From NCBI GenBank assembly GCA_902623175.1, contig CACNSR010000020.1, positions 1-41,551 on the forward strand: 41,551 bases of DNA, read 5' to 3'. Under the pieces are notes generated by a model. It made no database searches, was not told the origin of the DNA, and saw only the letters and a program-made list of their open reading frames with translations. Positions 9,295-16,655 of the stretch are shown piece by piece. Within the stretch, counting starts at the first letter, position 1. The number at the start of each line of letters is the position of its first letter. The DNA comes from Halieaceae bacterium (lineage in GTDB: Bacteria; Pseudomonadota; Gammaproteobacteria; Pseudomonadales; Halieaceae). A program made the position numbers and the translations under genes.

Positions 9295-10929
9295 CTAGCC
9301 TGCTTGGTGCTGTCTATCTCCAAAAAGCATAGTGACGTTAATTCGCCGGTTTTGGTAGTCAGGCCTAAAATCGAAACAATCAGTCTCGTGAAATAGATCG
9401 GAATTAAATACGACCGCTCTATTTTCCCTGTAGGGGATAATGCTTTGTCCACGGCCCTGCTTCTCGATCACATTATAAATTTCGGTCGAGTTATTGTTGA
9501 AGGTCTCGAAGTCCCAGTCTAAGGGAGCCTCAACGTGATGAACTATTAAGCCTCCGGTCGAGGGGTCTAGATTGGCTTCATTTGGAGTCACCCAAAAGTT
9601 GACATTCACCGCCGCAAAGTCCGCATGAATTTTTATGCCACTCAGGTCACTTTCACCTTTCGCAGCATCGCTATCGTATTTGTACGCCCAAATGTGGTTT
9701 AAACGATGATTTTTAAAAATCTTAGGAAACTTAAGGCTCAGCTCTTCGGCTATCTGAAACAGTAGCGGACAAGCCAATCCCTCGTTAACGTGAGCTCCAA
9801 GGTAACCACCTTTTTTAATGTGGAACCAAATGGTGCTTCGCAAAAGATACTCTCTCAAAGATCGAAGCGCAGTCTCACTCAAAAGAGCATCGATGCAAAC
9901 CACGCCGAATTCGTGCTCCAAATAACGTTCTGTAATATCATTTTCCTTTATTTCTTCATTCAAGGCTCCAGTTTCGATACTTGGGGCTGAATCTTTGTAA
10001 ATTAGTCGGTTATAGAACGGCGCCAACAATTCCAAGTGTTCATTGCCGAGGCGGATTACCGCCGTCTCTGAGGGCCATTGAGTGTCTTTTAACACCATTC
10101 TTAGGCGGTCAACTAGCTCGCTGAGCTTACCGTGCTTCTCTCCCAGATTGACCGAAATTAAATACTCAAGCTGCTGGATATCGTGCTTAACTTTAGCTTT
10201 GCTAATGGCCTGGAAGGCTTCAATCGGGTCTGGATTGCTCTCGGTCCTGACTCTCAGCAATTCAGCGCTGTTATCAAAATATTTCAAAGCCTTTGCGTAA
10301 TCTCCTTTCGCCATAAAACGCGTACCCAGATTACTGTGGGCCAGGGCGTAGCGGCCATCGATGAGTATTGCTCTTCGATATTGCTCCTCCGCTTCCTCCA
10401 GTCTATTTGTCTTTTCTAGTAGCCCACCCAAATTATTGTGTGCCTGTGCAAAATTTGGATCGCTAGCTATAGCGGCCCGGTAATTTTCTTCGGCCAGATC
10501 AGGGAGATTCATGTGCTGGCGCACAATAGCCAAGTGGTAGTTTACAAGCGCTGAATGAGGAGAGAGCTCGTCTGCGCGCGAGAGGCTATCTTCCGCTTCT
10601 CGAAAAACATCCAGATCAAGATATGCTAAGCCAACCTTGAAGTGCGTCTCAGGATCCTTATCGTCTATGGAGACAGCGCGTTTAAATGCCTGCAGTGCCT
10701 GACTTGCTTTTCCAATTTCCTGCAGGATAGACCCCAAAGTTAACCAGCTGACTTTATCGGCTGGATATCTATCGACTAATTTCAAAGCAGACTTTTCAGC
10801 TTTGTGTGCAAACCCGCCATGCAAGAAAGATAAGCAAGCTTCGACTTCAAAGTCCGTCACACCTGCTCTTGGCGCCTTCGAAGGGCTTTTCTTTTTTATC
10901 TTTTTCTTTATTTTCTGTCGTTTTCCCAT
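9295..10929 (-). CDS. TPR-repeat protein with C-terminal 2-oxoglutarate/Fe(II) oxygenase-like domain
   Basis: 544 residues, no signal peptide. Residues 1-20 are strikingly basic (KRQKIKKKIKKK), suggesting nucleic acid or acidic-surface contact. Residues about 25-225 form five to six TPR units (for example WLTLGSILQEIGKASQALQAFKRAVSID and AHNNLGGLLEKTNRLEEAEEQYRRAILID). The C-terminal part (about 330-540) has the facial triad of 2OG-Fe(II) dioxygenases: H435-A-D437 (IKIHADFAAVNVNFWVTP), the distal H514 (FNSDLFHETD) and a following arginine (QNRRINVTMLF, 528/529) for 2OG. Such fusions are often predicted protein hydroxylases; the substrate here is unknown. AGGA lies upstream of the ATG. Base composition is more AT-rich than the flanking housekeeping genes, fitting acquired DNA. 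Confidence 0.85.
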   Translation of the reverse strand: MGKRQKIKKKIKKKSPSKAPRAGVTDFEVEACLSFLHGGFAHKAEKSALKLVDRYPADKVSWLTLGSILQEIGKASQALQAFKRAVSIDDKDPETHFKVGLAYLDLDVFREAEDSLSRADELSPHSALVNYHLAIVRQHMNLPDLAEENYRAAIASDPNFAQAHNNLGGLLEKTNRLEEAEEQYRRAILIDGRYALAHSNLGTRFMAKGDYAKALKYFDNSAELLRVRTESNPDPIEAFQAISKAKVKHDIQQLEYLISVNLGEKHGKLSELVDRLRMVLKDTQWPSETAVIRLGNEHLELLAPFYNRLIYKDSAPSIETGALNEEIKENDITERYLEHEFGVVCIDALLSETALRSLREYLLRSTIWFHIKKGGYLGAHVNEGLACPLLFQIAEELSLKFPKIFKNHRLNHIWAYKYDSDAAKGESDLSGIKIHADFAAVNVNFWVTPNEANLDPSTGGLIVHHVEAPLDWDFETFNNNSTEIYNVIEKQGRGQSIIPYRENRAVVFNSDLFHETDCFDFRPDYQNRRINVTMLFGDRQHQAG

Positions 10930-11004
10930 GCGATTCCTAGACTTCTAAAGCGACGGTCCAACATTAACTCAAGATTAACGTCGCCATAAAGTTGCCAAGG
11001 GCGT

Positions 11005-11055
11005 CACCCCTAATGTATCTGGGCGGTAACCATCACAATCGTAAGGGCGGTTAGC
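11005..11055 (+). repeat. Intergenic repeat copy 1
   Basis: Begins CACCCC and contains TGTATCTGGGCGGTAACC then ATCACAATC and AGGG..TTAGC. Nearly the same sequence recurs at 11811 and, more diverged, at 12839, all in the same orientation. It lies 50 bases downstream of the GFA gene's stop. Confidence 0.7.
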
Positions 11056-11105
11056 TTCTGTCCCTTGGACGTTGAAGTCTGAAATATCTCAGGTGTTGCT
11101 TGAAT

Positions 11106-11759
11106 TTAAATCGGACTGTCGGAACGCTCCTGCAACCAAGCTCTCACGGTCGCTACCACATCGACACCTTCCTCAAGGCTAAGCGCGGTCGGCGCCCCAA
11201 TCTCAGCTAACAACGAACGAAACGTGTAGCCCTGCACTGGGTCGTGGGGACCCTCGAATGTTCGTTTTGGGTCAGGTATTCGGAACAGTCTCTCCCTCTC
11301 TTGTCTGTATCGGACCGATTCAAATAATGGGACGTCTTCTAACGGCTCGGGGCCTATATCACCGCCGTAGTCAGACATATTGATATAAGCGGCAAGTGGC
11401 ACCGACAAATCTCCATTGTTAATACAAAATTCCGGAAAATTCATAAAGATATGGTCTGGGTAACCAACATGATCTACGCCAATAATCGCCCAGCAACTGG
11501 TGCAATAGATTTGAGTTGAATCGGCACTCTCCCGTAGCTTAAACGCCTGCATCAAGTGCTGTCCGTCTACGGCATCTATCAAGGACGGCATGTAGACCAA
11601 TTTGGGTAGGGGCAAGCATTCCCGGCCACCATTAGCCTGTCCAAACTGGATCTTCTGACGGCACGAGTTGCACCCACACTGAAAAAGGCATGTGGCCTTC
11701 CCGTCTGCTAGGGTTATTGAACATGAACCGCAGTAGCACGTGATGGTCGCTTTGGGCAT
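11106..11759 (-). CDS. GFA/CENP-V domain protein (zinc-binding, Mss4-like fold)
   Basis: 217 residues. The N-terminal 110 residues carry the cysteine pattern of the glutathione-dependent formaldehyde-activating (GFA) family: CYCGSC at 8-13, CGCNSCR near 28-34 and YCTSCWAIIG near 85, enough for two zinc sites. Family members often bind glutathione adducts or are uncharacterised, so an enzyme activity should not be assumed. The C-terminal ~100 residues (LFESVRYRQERERLFRIPDP...) are an extension beyond the usual GFA length of about 130-150, which I do not recognise. The gene is bracketed by repeat copies 1 and 2 and could have moved as a unit. Confidence 0.8.
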   Translation of the reverse strand: MPKATITCYCGSCSITLADGKATCLFQCGCNSCRQKIQFGQANGGRECLPLPKLVYMPSLIDAVDGQHLMQAFKLRESADSTQIYCTSCWAIIGVDHVGYPDHIFMNFPEFCINNGDLSVPLAAYINMSDYGGDIGPEPLEDVPLFESVRYRQERERLFRIPDPKRTFEGPHDPVQGYTFRSLLAEIGAPTALSLEEGVDVVATVRAWLQERSDSPI

Positions 11760-11810
11760 GTGTCCCCTCCCTCAATTAACATATCGAGGGAATCACCCGT
11801 TTTCAATTAC

Positions 11811-11862
11811 CACCCCCTGGTGTATCTGGGTGGTAACCATCACAATCACGAGGGTACTTAGC
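11811..11862 (+). repeat. Intergenic repeat copy 2 with embedded palindrome
   Basis: Shares TGTATCTGGG-GGTAACCATCACAATC and AGGG..TTAGC with copy 1, with a one-base indel. Its left half forms a perfect 9 bp inverted repeat, TTACCACCC at 11807-11815 with GGGTGGTAA at 11828-11836. A second hairpin, TTTGTCT 11881-11887 with AGACAAA 11901-11907, follows. Copies 1 and 3 can fold only imperfectly at the same place. Confidence 0.7.
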
Positions 11863-12028
11863 CGTTCGCCGGACGGGTGGTTTGTCTCCCGCATGCACGC
11901 AGACAAATTAGGCCGTCATAAAAACTTCATTCACTTTGAGAGGTTGCGTGATAGTTTTGTTGACGGATGTCCTTGCTCTTTAACTGCAGTAGGGCAATCA
12001 GCTAACTAAGAAATAGGGGTAACCTTTG

Positions 12029-12786
12029 ATGGTCAAATCAGCATTACAATTTTCACTAGCCATAAGTGCCTTAATGGCTACACAGTTGAGTCAAGCGGAC
12101 AATCATGCGGCGATGCCTGCGTATGGCGGTGTCGAGGTTTATGCATGTGACTTTGCAGAGGGCAAAGACATTGATGACCTAATGAAAGTTGCTAAGAAAT
12201 GGGATAAGTGGGCAAAAAAAATCATTCAAAGGCGTATGCCGGTCATGTGCTAACGCCCTTTTTCTCTGATGGATCTGATGCTGGCGTTTATTGGGTTGGA
12301 TTCTCTGATAGCTTCTCTGACCAAGGTATCGTTCTTGAAGAGTGGTTAGAAAAAGGTGGCGACCTTCAAAAAGAGTTTGACTCAGTTATTCCATGCAACT
12401 CTCACTCACAACTCGCCTGGGTAAGAGTCAGGGACGTTGCGGAAGCTCCATTAAGCACTGGTGTCGTTGATTTTGCAGGTTGCTCGTGGTTACCCGGAGC
12501 AACCCAAGAAAAAATGGCAGCAGCGGACGCGGACATGAATAAGTTCCTTGATCAAGTTGGAATCACTGCTCGTGTCTATAGATGGTACCCAATGCAAGGT
12601 AATCCGGCCGACGGTTTGGATTTCTATCAAGCGCGATGGCATGACTCACTCGCAGTAAAGGGCAGCGATAATGATTTGTATGTAAGAAACGGCGGCGTAC
12701 AGTTGGAAAATAAGCTCTATGATCCGATCATGAAGTGTTTTGGCGGTCCATCCGCCTTATACACTGCAGTTGGAGGTTCAGAGTAA
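12029..12786 (+). pseudogene. Secreted protein of unknown function, interrupted by a -1 frameshift at an A8 run
   Basis: Frame one (12029-12253) starts at an ATG nine bases after AGGGG and encodes a signal peptide (VKSALQFSLAISALMATQLSQA) and YGGVEVYACDFAEGKD, then stops at TAA 12251-12253. The -1 frame carries the rest (KNHSKAYAGHVLTPFFSDG... to 12786), which reads as one continuous protein if the shift occurs at A AAA AAA, 12214-12220. The joined product is about 252 residues, about 230 after signal cleavage, with several cysteines (YACDF, VIPCNS, FAGCSW, MKCFG), consistent with a periplasmic disulfide protein. I do not recognise the family. It may be a fresh mutation, a homopolymer read error or a programmed frameshift. 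A strong terminator follows. Confidence 0.7.
12214..12261 (+). promoter_or_regulatory. Possible -1 frameshift signal: slippery heptamer plus stem-loop
   Basis: A AAA AAA is in the correct zero-frame phase (gcA AAA AAA) at 12214-12220. After a 7-10 base spacer, AAAGGCGT (12228-12235) can pair with ACGCC-c-TTT (12253-12261) with one bulged base, and the zero-frame stop overlaps the 3' arm. These are the components of a classical -1 frameshift site, but could be chance. Confidence 0.35.
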
Positions 12787-12794
12787 AGCAAGTC

Positions 12795-12828
12795 CATCCC
12801 TCTCGCTTTTTCGGGAGGGATGTCTTTT
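12795..12828 (+). terminator. Rho-independent terminator of the secreted-protein gene
   Basis: CATCCCTCTCG (12795-12805) pairs with CGGGAGGGATG (12812-12822), an 11 bp stem with one G-U pair and loop CTTTTT, followed by TCTTTT. Confidence 0.9.
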
Positions 12829-12838
12829 CGCAGGAAAT

Positions 12839-12871
12839 CACCTCCTGAGGTATCTGGGCCGTAACGATATC
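12839..12871 (+). repeat. Intergenic repeat copy 3 (diverged)
   Basis: CACCTCCTG..GTATCTGGGCCGTAACGAT matches copy 2 at about 23 of its first 29 positions, then diverges. It ends eight bases from the stop of the VOC remnant on the opposite strand. A shorter inverted echo (TTTGCGG..GATACCTCA) lies at 13208-13224. Confidence 0.55.
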
Positions 12872-12878
12872 CGCAAAC

Positions 12879-13151
12879 TCACTGACTGCAGTTCAATTCA
12901 GCGCCGTTTCCGACAAGATCAGTTACTTCGAGCTTAGTAAAAACTCCGCCACCTATATTGAAATCTCGGCGCGTATACAGGACGTCTAGATTTTTAAGTT
13001 TGTGAATAAACTCTTCTAAGCCTTCGCAAGAAAACGCGACGTGGTCGAGGTGCCCCTGCTCATATTTTTGAGTCTCTGCGATGACGTTCCATTCCATCAA
13101 ATGCAAAACGGGTAAGTCTTCCAAATACAGCCAATAACCATGAATCGGCAA
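12879..13151 (-). pseudogene. N-terminally truncated VOC (glyoxalase/dioxygenase fold) protein
   Basis: About 90 residues matching the second part of a single VOC unit: GYWLYLEDLPVLHLMEWN, then HLDHVAFSCEGLEEFIHKLKNL and the closing FTKLEVTDLVGNGAELN. The first beta-alpha module (normally about 40 residues beginning with an INH/LDH metal ligand) is missing. The frame stays open about 50 bases upstream of the TTG at 13151, but no ATG or GTG is present before an in-frame TGA near 13203. It is therefore most likely a gene fragment, though a TTG-started short protein cannot be excluded. Members of this family are varied; no substrate can be named. Confidence 0.65.
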
Positions 13152-13256
13152 ATCTGCATCAACACCAGCTAGTGCACTACACGGAAGTCTCTGAGCTTGG
13201 CATCAGGTTTGCGGTGATACCTCACAGATGGGGATTGAGCTCGCTAGAGAGGAAAA

Positions 13257-13970
13257 TTAGCGAACGTCAACCACGATTCCAGTGATGTTATCCCTACCGC
13301 CCTTTTGAAGGGCCTCATCGAATAAAGCAGTGAGAATGTGCTCACCGAATGGCACTCCTAACATGCTCTGGATCTTCTTAAGCGAGAGCTCTCTATACAG
13401 CCCGTCTGTGCAGACGAGAAATCTGTCGTTTGCTTCGATTTCGGTAATATCCGCGTCAAGATGCAAATTTTGGTGAACGCCTACCGCTCTGGTAAGCACA
13501 TTTGCCGACGGTAGACGTTGCGCGGCGTCACGGGACAACTCCCCCCTCCTATATCGCTCCTGGGCTAGGTTATGGTCCTCGGTCAGGACCGTTAGCTCAT
13601 TGCGTCTAAGGCGATAAATCCGGCTATCCCCAGCCCATATCAAGATGGCCTTGGACTGAAAAATGATGAGAGCAGCAACAGTGGTGCTGGACATTCCCGC
13701 ACCCGCGATGTTTTTGCACGCCTGATGTGCCTGGAGAAGCCTCTCCTTCATATCAGCTAAGCACTCTTCAACTGAACTACCTCGGCAGTAACTCTTCACA
13801 TGGTCTACGACTGCCGCGCTCGCTTTGTCGCCATCGACATGGCCGCCGATTCCATCAGCGACGAGCCATAGGCCTTCTGCTTCGTTTACAAACAAAGCGT
13901 CCTCGTTGATTCGCCGGATGTAACCTATGTGAGTGCCATGGCAGGTATAGGTTCTATGGGGGCCGGACAT
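13257..13970 (-). CDS. PP2C-type Ser/Thr protein phosphatase
   Basis: 237 residues, complete and soluble. PPM-family motifs are in order: RRINEDALF (19-27), VADGIGGHVDGDKAS (37-51, metal-binding Asp39 and Gly40), STTVAALI (95-102), WAGDSRIYRLR (112-122), LTEDHN (129-134), LTRAVG (159-164), VCTDGLY (186-192, metal Asp) and GGRDNITGIVVDV (224-236). It dephosphorylates Ser/Thr with two Mn/Mg ions. It lies 75 bases downstream of a Ser/Thr kinase on the same strand, so the two probably form a reversible switch acting on shared targets. The sequence resembles small stand-alone phosphatases such as PppA/Stp, but there is no type VI secretion gene nearby. Confidence 0.94.
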   Translation of the reverse strand: MSGPHRTYTCHGTHIGYIRRINEDALFVNEAEGLWLVADGIGGHVDGDKASAAVVDHVKSYCRGSSVEECLADMKERLLQAHQACKNIAGAGMSSTTVAALIIFQSKAILIWAGDSRIYRLRRNELTVLTEDHNLAQERYRRGELSRDAAQRLPSANVLTRAVGVHQNLHLDADITEIEANDRFLVCTDGLYRELSLKKIQSMLGVPFGEHILTALFDEALQKGGRDNITGIVVDVR

Positions 13971-14045
13971 TTTCCAGCGTGCTTCCTTATTTGCGTGATG
14001 AGAAAAAACACTGGCATACCCAGCCAGTTATCGAGCTTGTTGCTG

Positions 14046-14993
14046 TTATGACGTCCAATTGTGTTGGATGATCCGGATAACCTCCTCGGCCGAACCGGGT
14101 CGGTCATTGGGATTTTTGCTAAGGCAGCTCATGGTCAATTCAGACAACACTTCCGGGACCTCGAGATTTCCAAAGTGAGACGGGACATCAGGCACCTTGT
14201 CGCGCACGTCCCCTAATATTTTTCTCACCACTTGACCAGTAAAAGGGGTGCGCCCGGTGAGTGCCTCGTACATTACCGCGCCCAAACTGTAGATGTCTGA
14301 TCGCGAATCAATGTCTGGTTCCCGATCGATTTGCTCTGGCGACATGTACATCACAGACCCCTGTAGCTTGCCAGCACTGGTCATCGCTACGCCGATATTG
14401 AGATCAGGAAAGTTGCTCTCGGTAGATGCGGGGACGCCTTCTCGGTGCCAGACCTTTGCAAGCCCCCAATCTAGCAACAGGACCTCACCGTAGGGTCCGA
14501 TTAATACATTGTCAGGTTTGATGTCACGGTGCACCACTCCAGCAGAGTGGGCGTAACCTAACGCATTACCCACCTGGACGATTACGTTCATGAGCTGTGA
14601 AAAATCGTAACGCTGTCGATAGTTAAACAACTCTCTAAGAGTATACCCGTGGACTAATTTCATTGTGAAAAAGTAGTGCCCACGATTATCTCTCCCGATC
14701 TCGTAAGTAGGCATCGTGTTTGGATGCTGAAGCATCGCGGAGATACGCGCTTCGCGGAGTAGGCGCAGGTTTTCGGTTGGGTCTTTTTGAAACTCAGGCT
14801 TTAGCGTTTTGTAGCAGACAGTTCGCCCCAGATATAAATCACGGCATGACTGAATCAGAGATTTCCCGCCTGTGGCTATGGTTGAAAAATATGCGTAGCG
14901 GATCTTCGGGTTCAGTGTCTCTGGCAGCGGCGCATCAGTGTCATCCGCATACAGGTGAGGAGTTGCGTTATTCCTTTGAGGGAAATGAAGCAT
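14046..14993 (-). CDS. Hanks-type Ser/Thr protein kinase, soluble
   Basis: 315 residues with a single kinase domain (about 33-312) and no transmembrane or sensor domain. Catalytic Lys62 (VCYKTLKP), alpha-C Glu81 (LREARI), HRDIKPDN (155-162), DWG instead of DFG (175-177) and SPE (218-220) are present; the Asp-Tyr box SDIYSLGAVMYEALTGRTPF follows. The glycine-rich loop IATGGKSLIQSCRD is degenerate, lacking the GxGxxG spacing but keeping two glycines. The activation segment is long (about 40 residues) and Ser/Thr-rich, fitting autophosphorylation. GGAGG lies four bases before the ATG. It is cotranscribed with the PP2C phosphatase and divergent, across 56 bases, from the TPR-hydroxylase gene. Confidence 0.93.
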   Translation of the reverse strand: MLHFPQRNNATPHLYADDTDAPLPETLNPKIRYAYFSTIATGGKSLIQSCRDLYLGRTVCYKTLKPEFQKDPTENLRLLREARISAMLQHPNTMPTYEIGRDNRGHYFFTMKLVHGYTLRELFNYRQRYDFSQLMNVIVQVGNALGYAHSAGVVHRDIKPDNVLIGPYGEVLLLDWGLAKVWHREGVPASTESNFPDLNIGVAMTSAGKLQGSVMYMSPEQIDREPDIDSRSDIYSLGAVMYEALTGRTPFTGQVVRKILGDVRDKVPDVPSHFGNLEVPEVLSELTMSCLSKNPNDRPGSAEEVIRIIQHNWTS

Positions 14994-15035
14994 TACGCCT
15001 CCGAGCTATTCGGGCTCAAAGTATGACAGACAGAA

Positions 15036-15041
15036 TATAAG
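15036..15041 (+). promoter_or_regulatory. Candidate -10 element giving a near-leaderless mRNA
   Basis: TATAAG (5/6 match) lies nine bases before the ATG of the TPR-hydroxylase gene, which has no visible Shine-Dalgarno. A start of transcription near 15048 would make the message almost leaderless. No good -35 hexamer is seen, so this is tentative. Confidence 0.3.
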
Positions 15042-15049
15042 TTGGCCTG

Positions 15050-16303
15050 ATGCCTGATAATGAGCCGCTTGATGCGCACACCAACAATGCGCAGACTAAA
15101 GATTTAAATGGACTCACTATTATAACGAGGCAAGCGGTGGCATTCCCTACGGAAGACGATCACTTTCGTCCAGGTATCGCAGCGTTGCAGGCATCGCGCG
15201 CAGATGAGGCGCAGGTCCACTTTCAGGCGGCTATTGATGCGGGGCTTGCAACCACCAAGAGCTGGCTGGGGCTCACGCTGGCTTTGTTGGTGCTGGGCGA
15301 CAACTGGGCCGCCGAAGTGTCGGTTGACGAGGTTCTGGTGCGGGAGCCCCACAGTCTGCGTGGACTGATAATTAAGGGCGATCTGCTCTTGGGCCGGGAT
15401 GAGCAACGCCAAGCGGTGTCGCACTACAACCTGGTCATGAGGCTGGCGGCAACCCTGGCCGATATTCCTCCGCAACTGCAGCAGGATCTGGTCCGTATTC
15501 GGGGCAGATTGCAACAGATTTCGGAGACGTTTCAGGCGCATTTGTTGGACAGGCTGCAGGCGGGGGGATATCACCGCGATGCATCGAGCGCCCGCTTTAA
15601 TCATGGGCTGGACATGCTGATGGGTAAGGCAAAGCGCGAGGACGATGCTCAACCGTTTCCGCAAAAGCCCCATGCCTTTTATTTACCCGATATGCCCTAT
15701 CAACCCTTTTATCCCAGTAAGGAATTACCATGGGTAAAAGAGGTCGAAGCGGCAACCGACGCCATAGAGGCTGAGTTAACGGCTTTTCTCGTGAGCCGAA
15801 CGCAGGCTTTTACCCCCTATATCCATGGCGGGTTGGAACTGCCCGGACAGACACCCGAGACGCTCAAAGATCACGATAACTGGACGGCGGCCTTCCTCGT
15901 GCGAGATGGCGTCGAAGACCCGGAATGGTCGACCAGCTGCCCCACGGTCAGCTCCCTGATGAACGCGTTGCCGCTGCCGGCAATAAAGGGGTTCTCGCCG
16001 TCGGTGTTGTTCTCAAAACTCAAGCCGGGTGCTCGGATCGACCCGCATACCGGGTTGTTGAACTGCCGCTTGATATGCCACGTGCCACTGGTGGTGCCCG
16101 ATGGCTGTGGTCTCAGGGTAGGGGATGAGCGCCGCGATGTCGTGCGAGGGGAAGTCTGGGCGTTCGACGACAGCATTAACCATGAAGCGTGGAATAACAG
16201 CGCAGATGACCGCATCGTGCTGATCTTTGATGTTTGGCATCCGGACCTGACAGAGCAGGAGCGGCGCGACATCACCTCGCTACTGGAGGCGGTATCTGGG
16301 TAG
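15050..16303 (+). CDS. TPR protein fused to aspartyl/asparaginyl beta-hydroxylase domain
   Basis: 417 residues. Residues about 38-135 form TPR-like helical repeats (GIAALQASRADEAQVHFQAAID, SWLGLTLALLVLGDNWAAEVSVDEVLV). Residues about 205-400 are an AspH-type 2-oxoglutarate/Fe(II) dioxygenase: YLPDMPYQPFYPSKELPWVK is the conserved entry, followed by H333 in PGARIDPHTGLLNCRL, R340, then WAFDDSINHEAWN with the second iron ligand H378, and R388 for 2OG (DDRIVLIFDVWHP). As in AspH enzymes there is no acidic third ligand. Likely hydroxylates Asp/Asn side chains or a related small substrate; unknown. It is the last gene before the tRNA-fMet operon and faces away from the kinase-phosphatase pair. Confidence 0.88.
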   Translation: MPDNEPLDAHTNNAQTKDLNGLTIITRQAVAFPTEDDHFRPGIAALQASRADEAQVHFQAAIDAGLATTKSWLGLTLALLVLGDNWAAEVSVDEVLVREPHSLRGLIIKGDLLLGRDEQRQAVSHYNLVMRLAATLADIPPQLQQDLVRIRGRLQQISETFQAHLLDRLQAGGYHRDASSARFNHGLDMLMGKAKREDDAQPFPQKPHAFYLPDMPYQPFYPSKELPWVKEVEAATDAIEAELTAFLVSRTQAFTPYIHGGLELPGQTPETLKDHDNWTAAFLVRDGVEDPEWSTSCPTVSSLMNALPLPAIKGFSPSVLFSKLKPGARIDPHTGLLNCRLICHVPLVVPDGCGLRVGDERRDVVRGEVWAFDDSINHEAWNNSADDRIVLIFDVWHPDLTEQERRDITSLLEAVSG

Positions 16304-16390
16304 CGAGGTGCGGTCGCGTGATCCTTGCTAAAATTTATCTTGCAGCCAAAAGTGGCCATATTTCGCCCAATTGGGCTGGTTTGATGCGGG

Positions 16391-16419
16391 TTGACGCCAT
16401 GGTCCGCGGTTCCTATACT
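16391..16419 (+). promoter_or_regulatory. Sigma70 promoter of the tRNA-fMet/rimP/nusA/infB operon
   Basis: TTGACG (16391-16396) and TATACT (16414-16419) are separated by exactly 17 bases. The GC-rich discriminator CCGGCGCC follows, as in stringently controlled stable-RNA promoters. Transcription would begin near 16426, about 92 bases before the tRNA. Confidence 0.8.
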
Positions 16420-16517
16420 CCGGCGCCTCTGTTTGTGGTGCATGCACTATCGTAACGCCGGCGGTGAATAAGCAATAGGCTTAGCCGCGAAAAGGGGGCG
16501 TTCAGTGAGAGTATTGA

Positions 16518-16594
<77 letters not shown>

Positions 16595-16632
16595 ATTCGA
16601 TGGCGGCTCGTTGCTCGGTTGTCATCGCCTCG

Positions 16633-16655
16633 GAAGCCCCTTTTGGGGCTTTTTT
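16633..16655 (+). terminator. Terminator/attenuator between tRNA-fMet and rimP
   Basis: AAGCCCC (16634-16640), loop TTTT, GGGGCTT (16645-16651) and a run of T to 16655. It separates the abundant tRNA from rimP-nusA, so downstream transcription needs read-through, antitermination or another promoter. Confidence 0.9.

Noticed and set aside
11005..12871. Classical integron cassette array
   Set aside because: No attC core sites (RYYYAAC/GTTRRRY) and no integrase seen; genes are on both strands. Kept only as cassette-like repeats.
13257..14993. Type VI secretion PppA/PpkA regulatory pair
   Set aside because: No T6SS structural gene in the window and the kinase lacks membrane and forkhead-partner context.
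16290..16306. Fourth repeat copy (GGTATCTGGGTAGCGA)
   Set aside because: Only about ten bases match and they lie in the coding end of the hydroxylase gene; likely chance.
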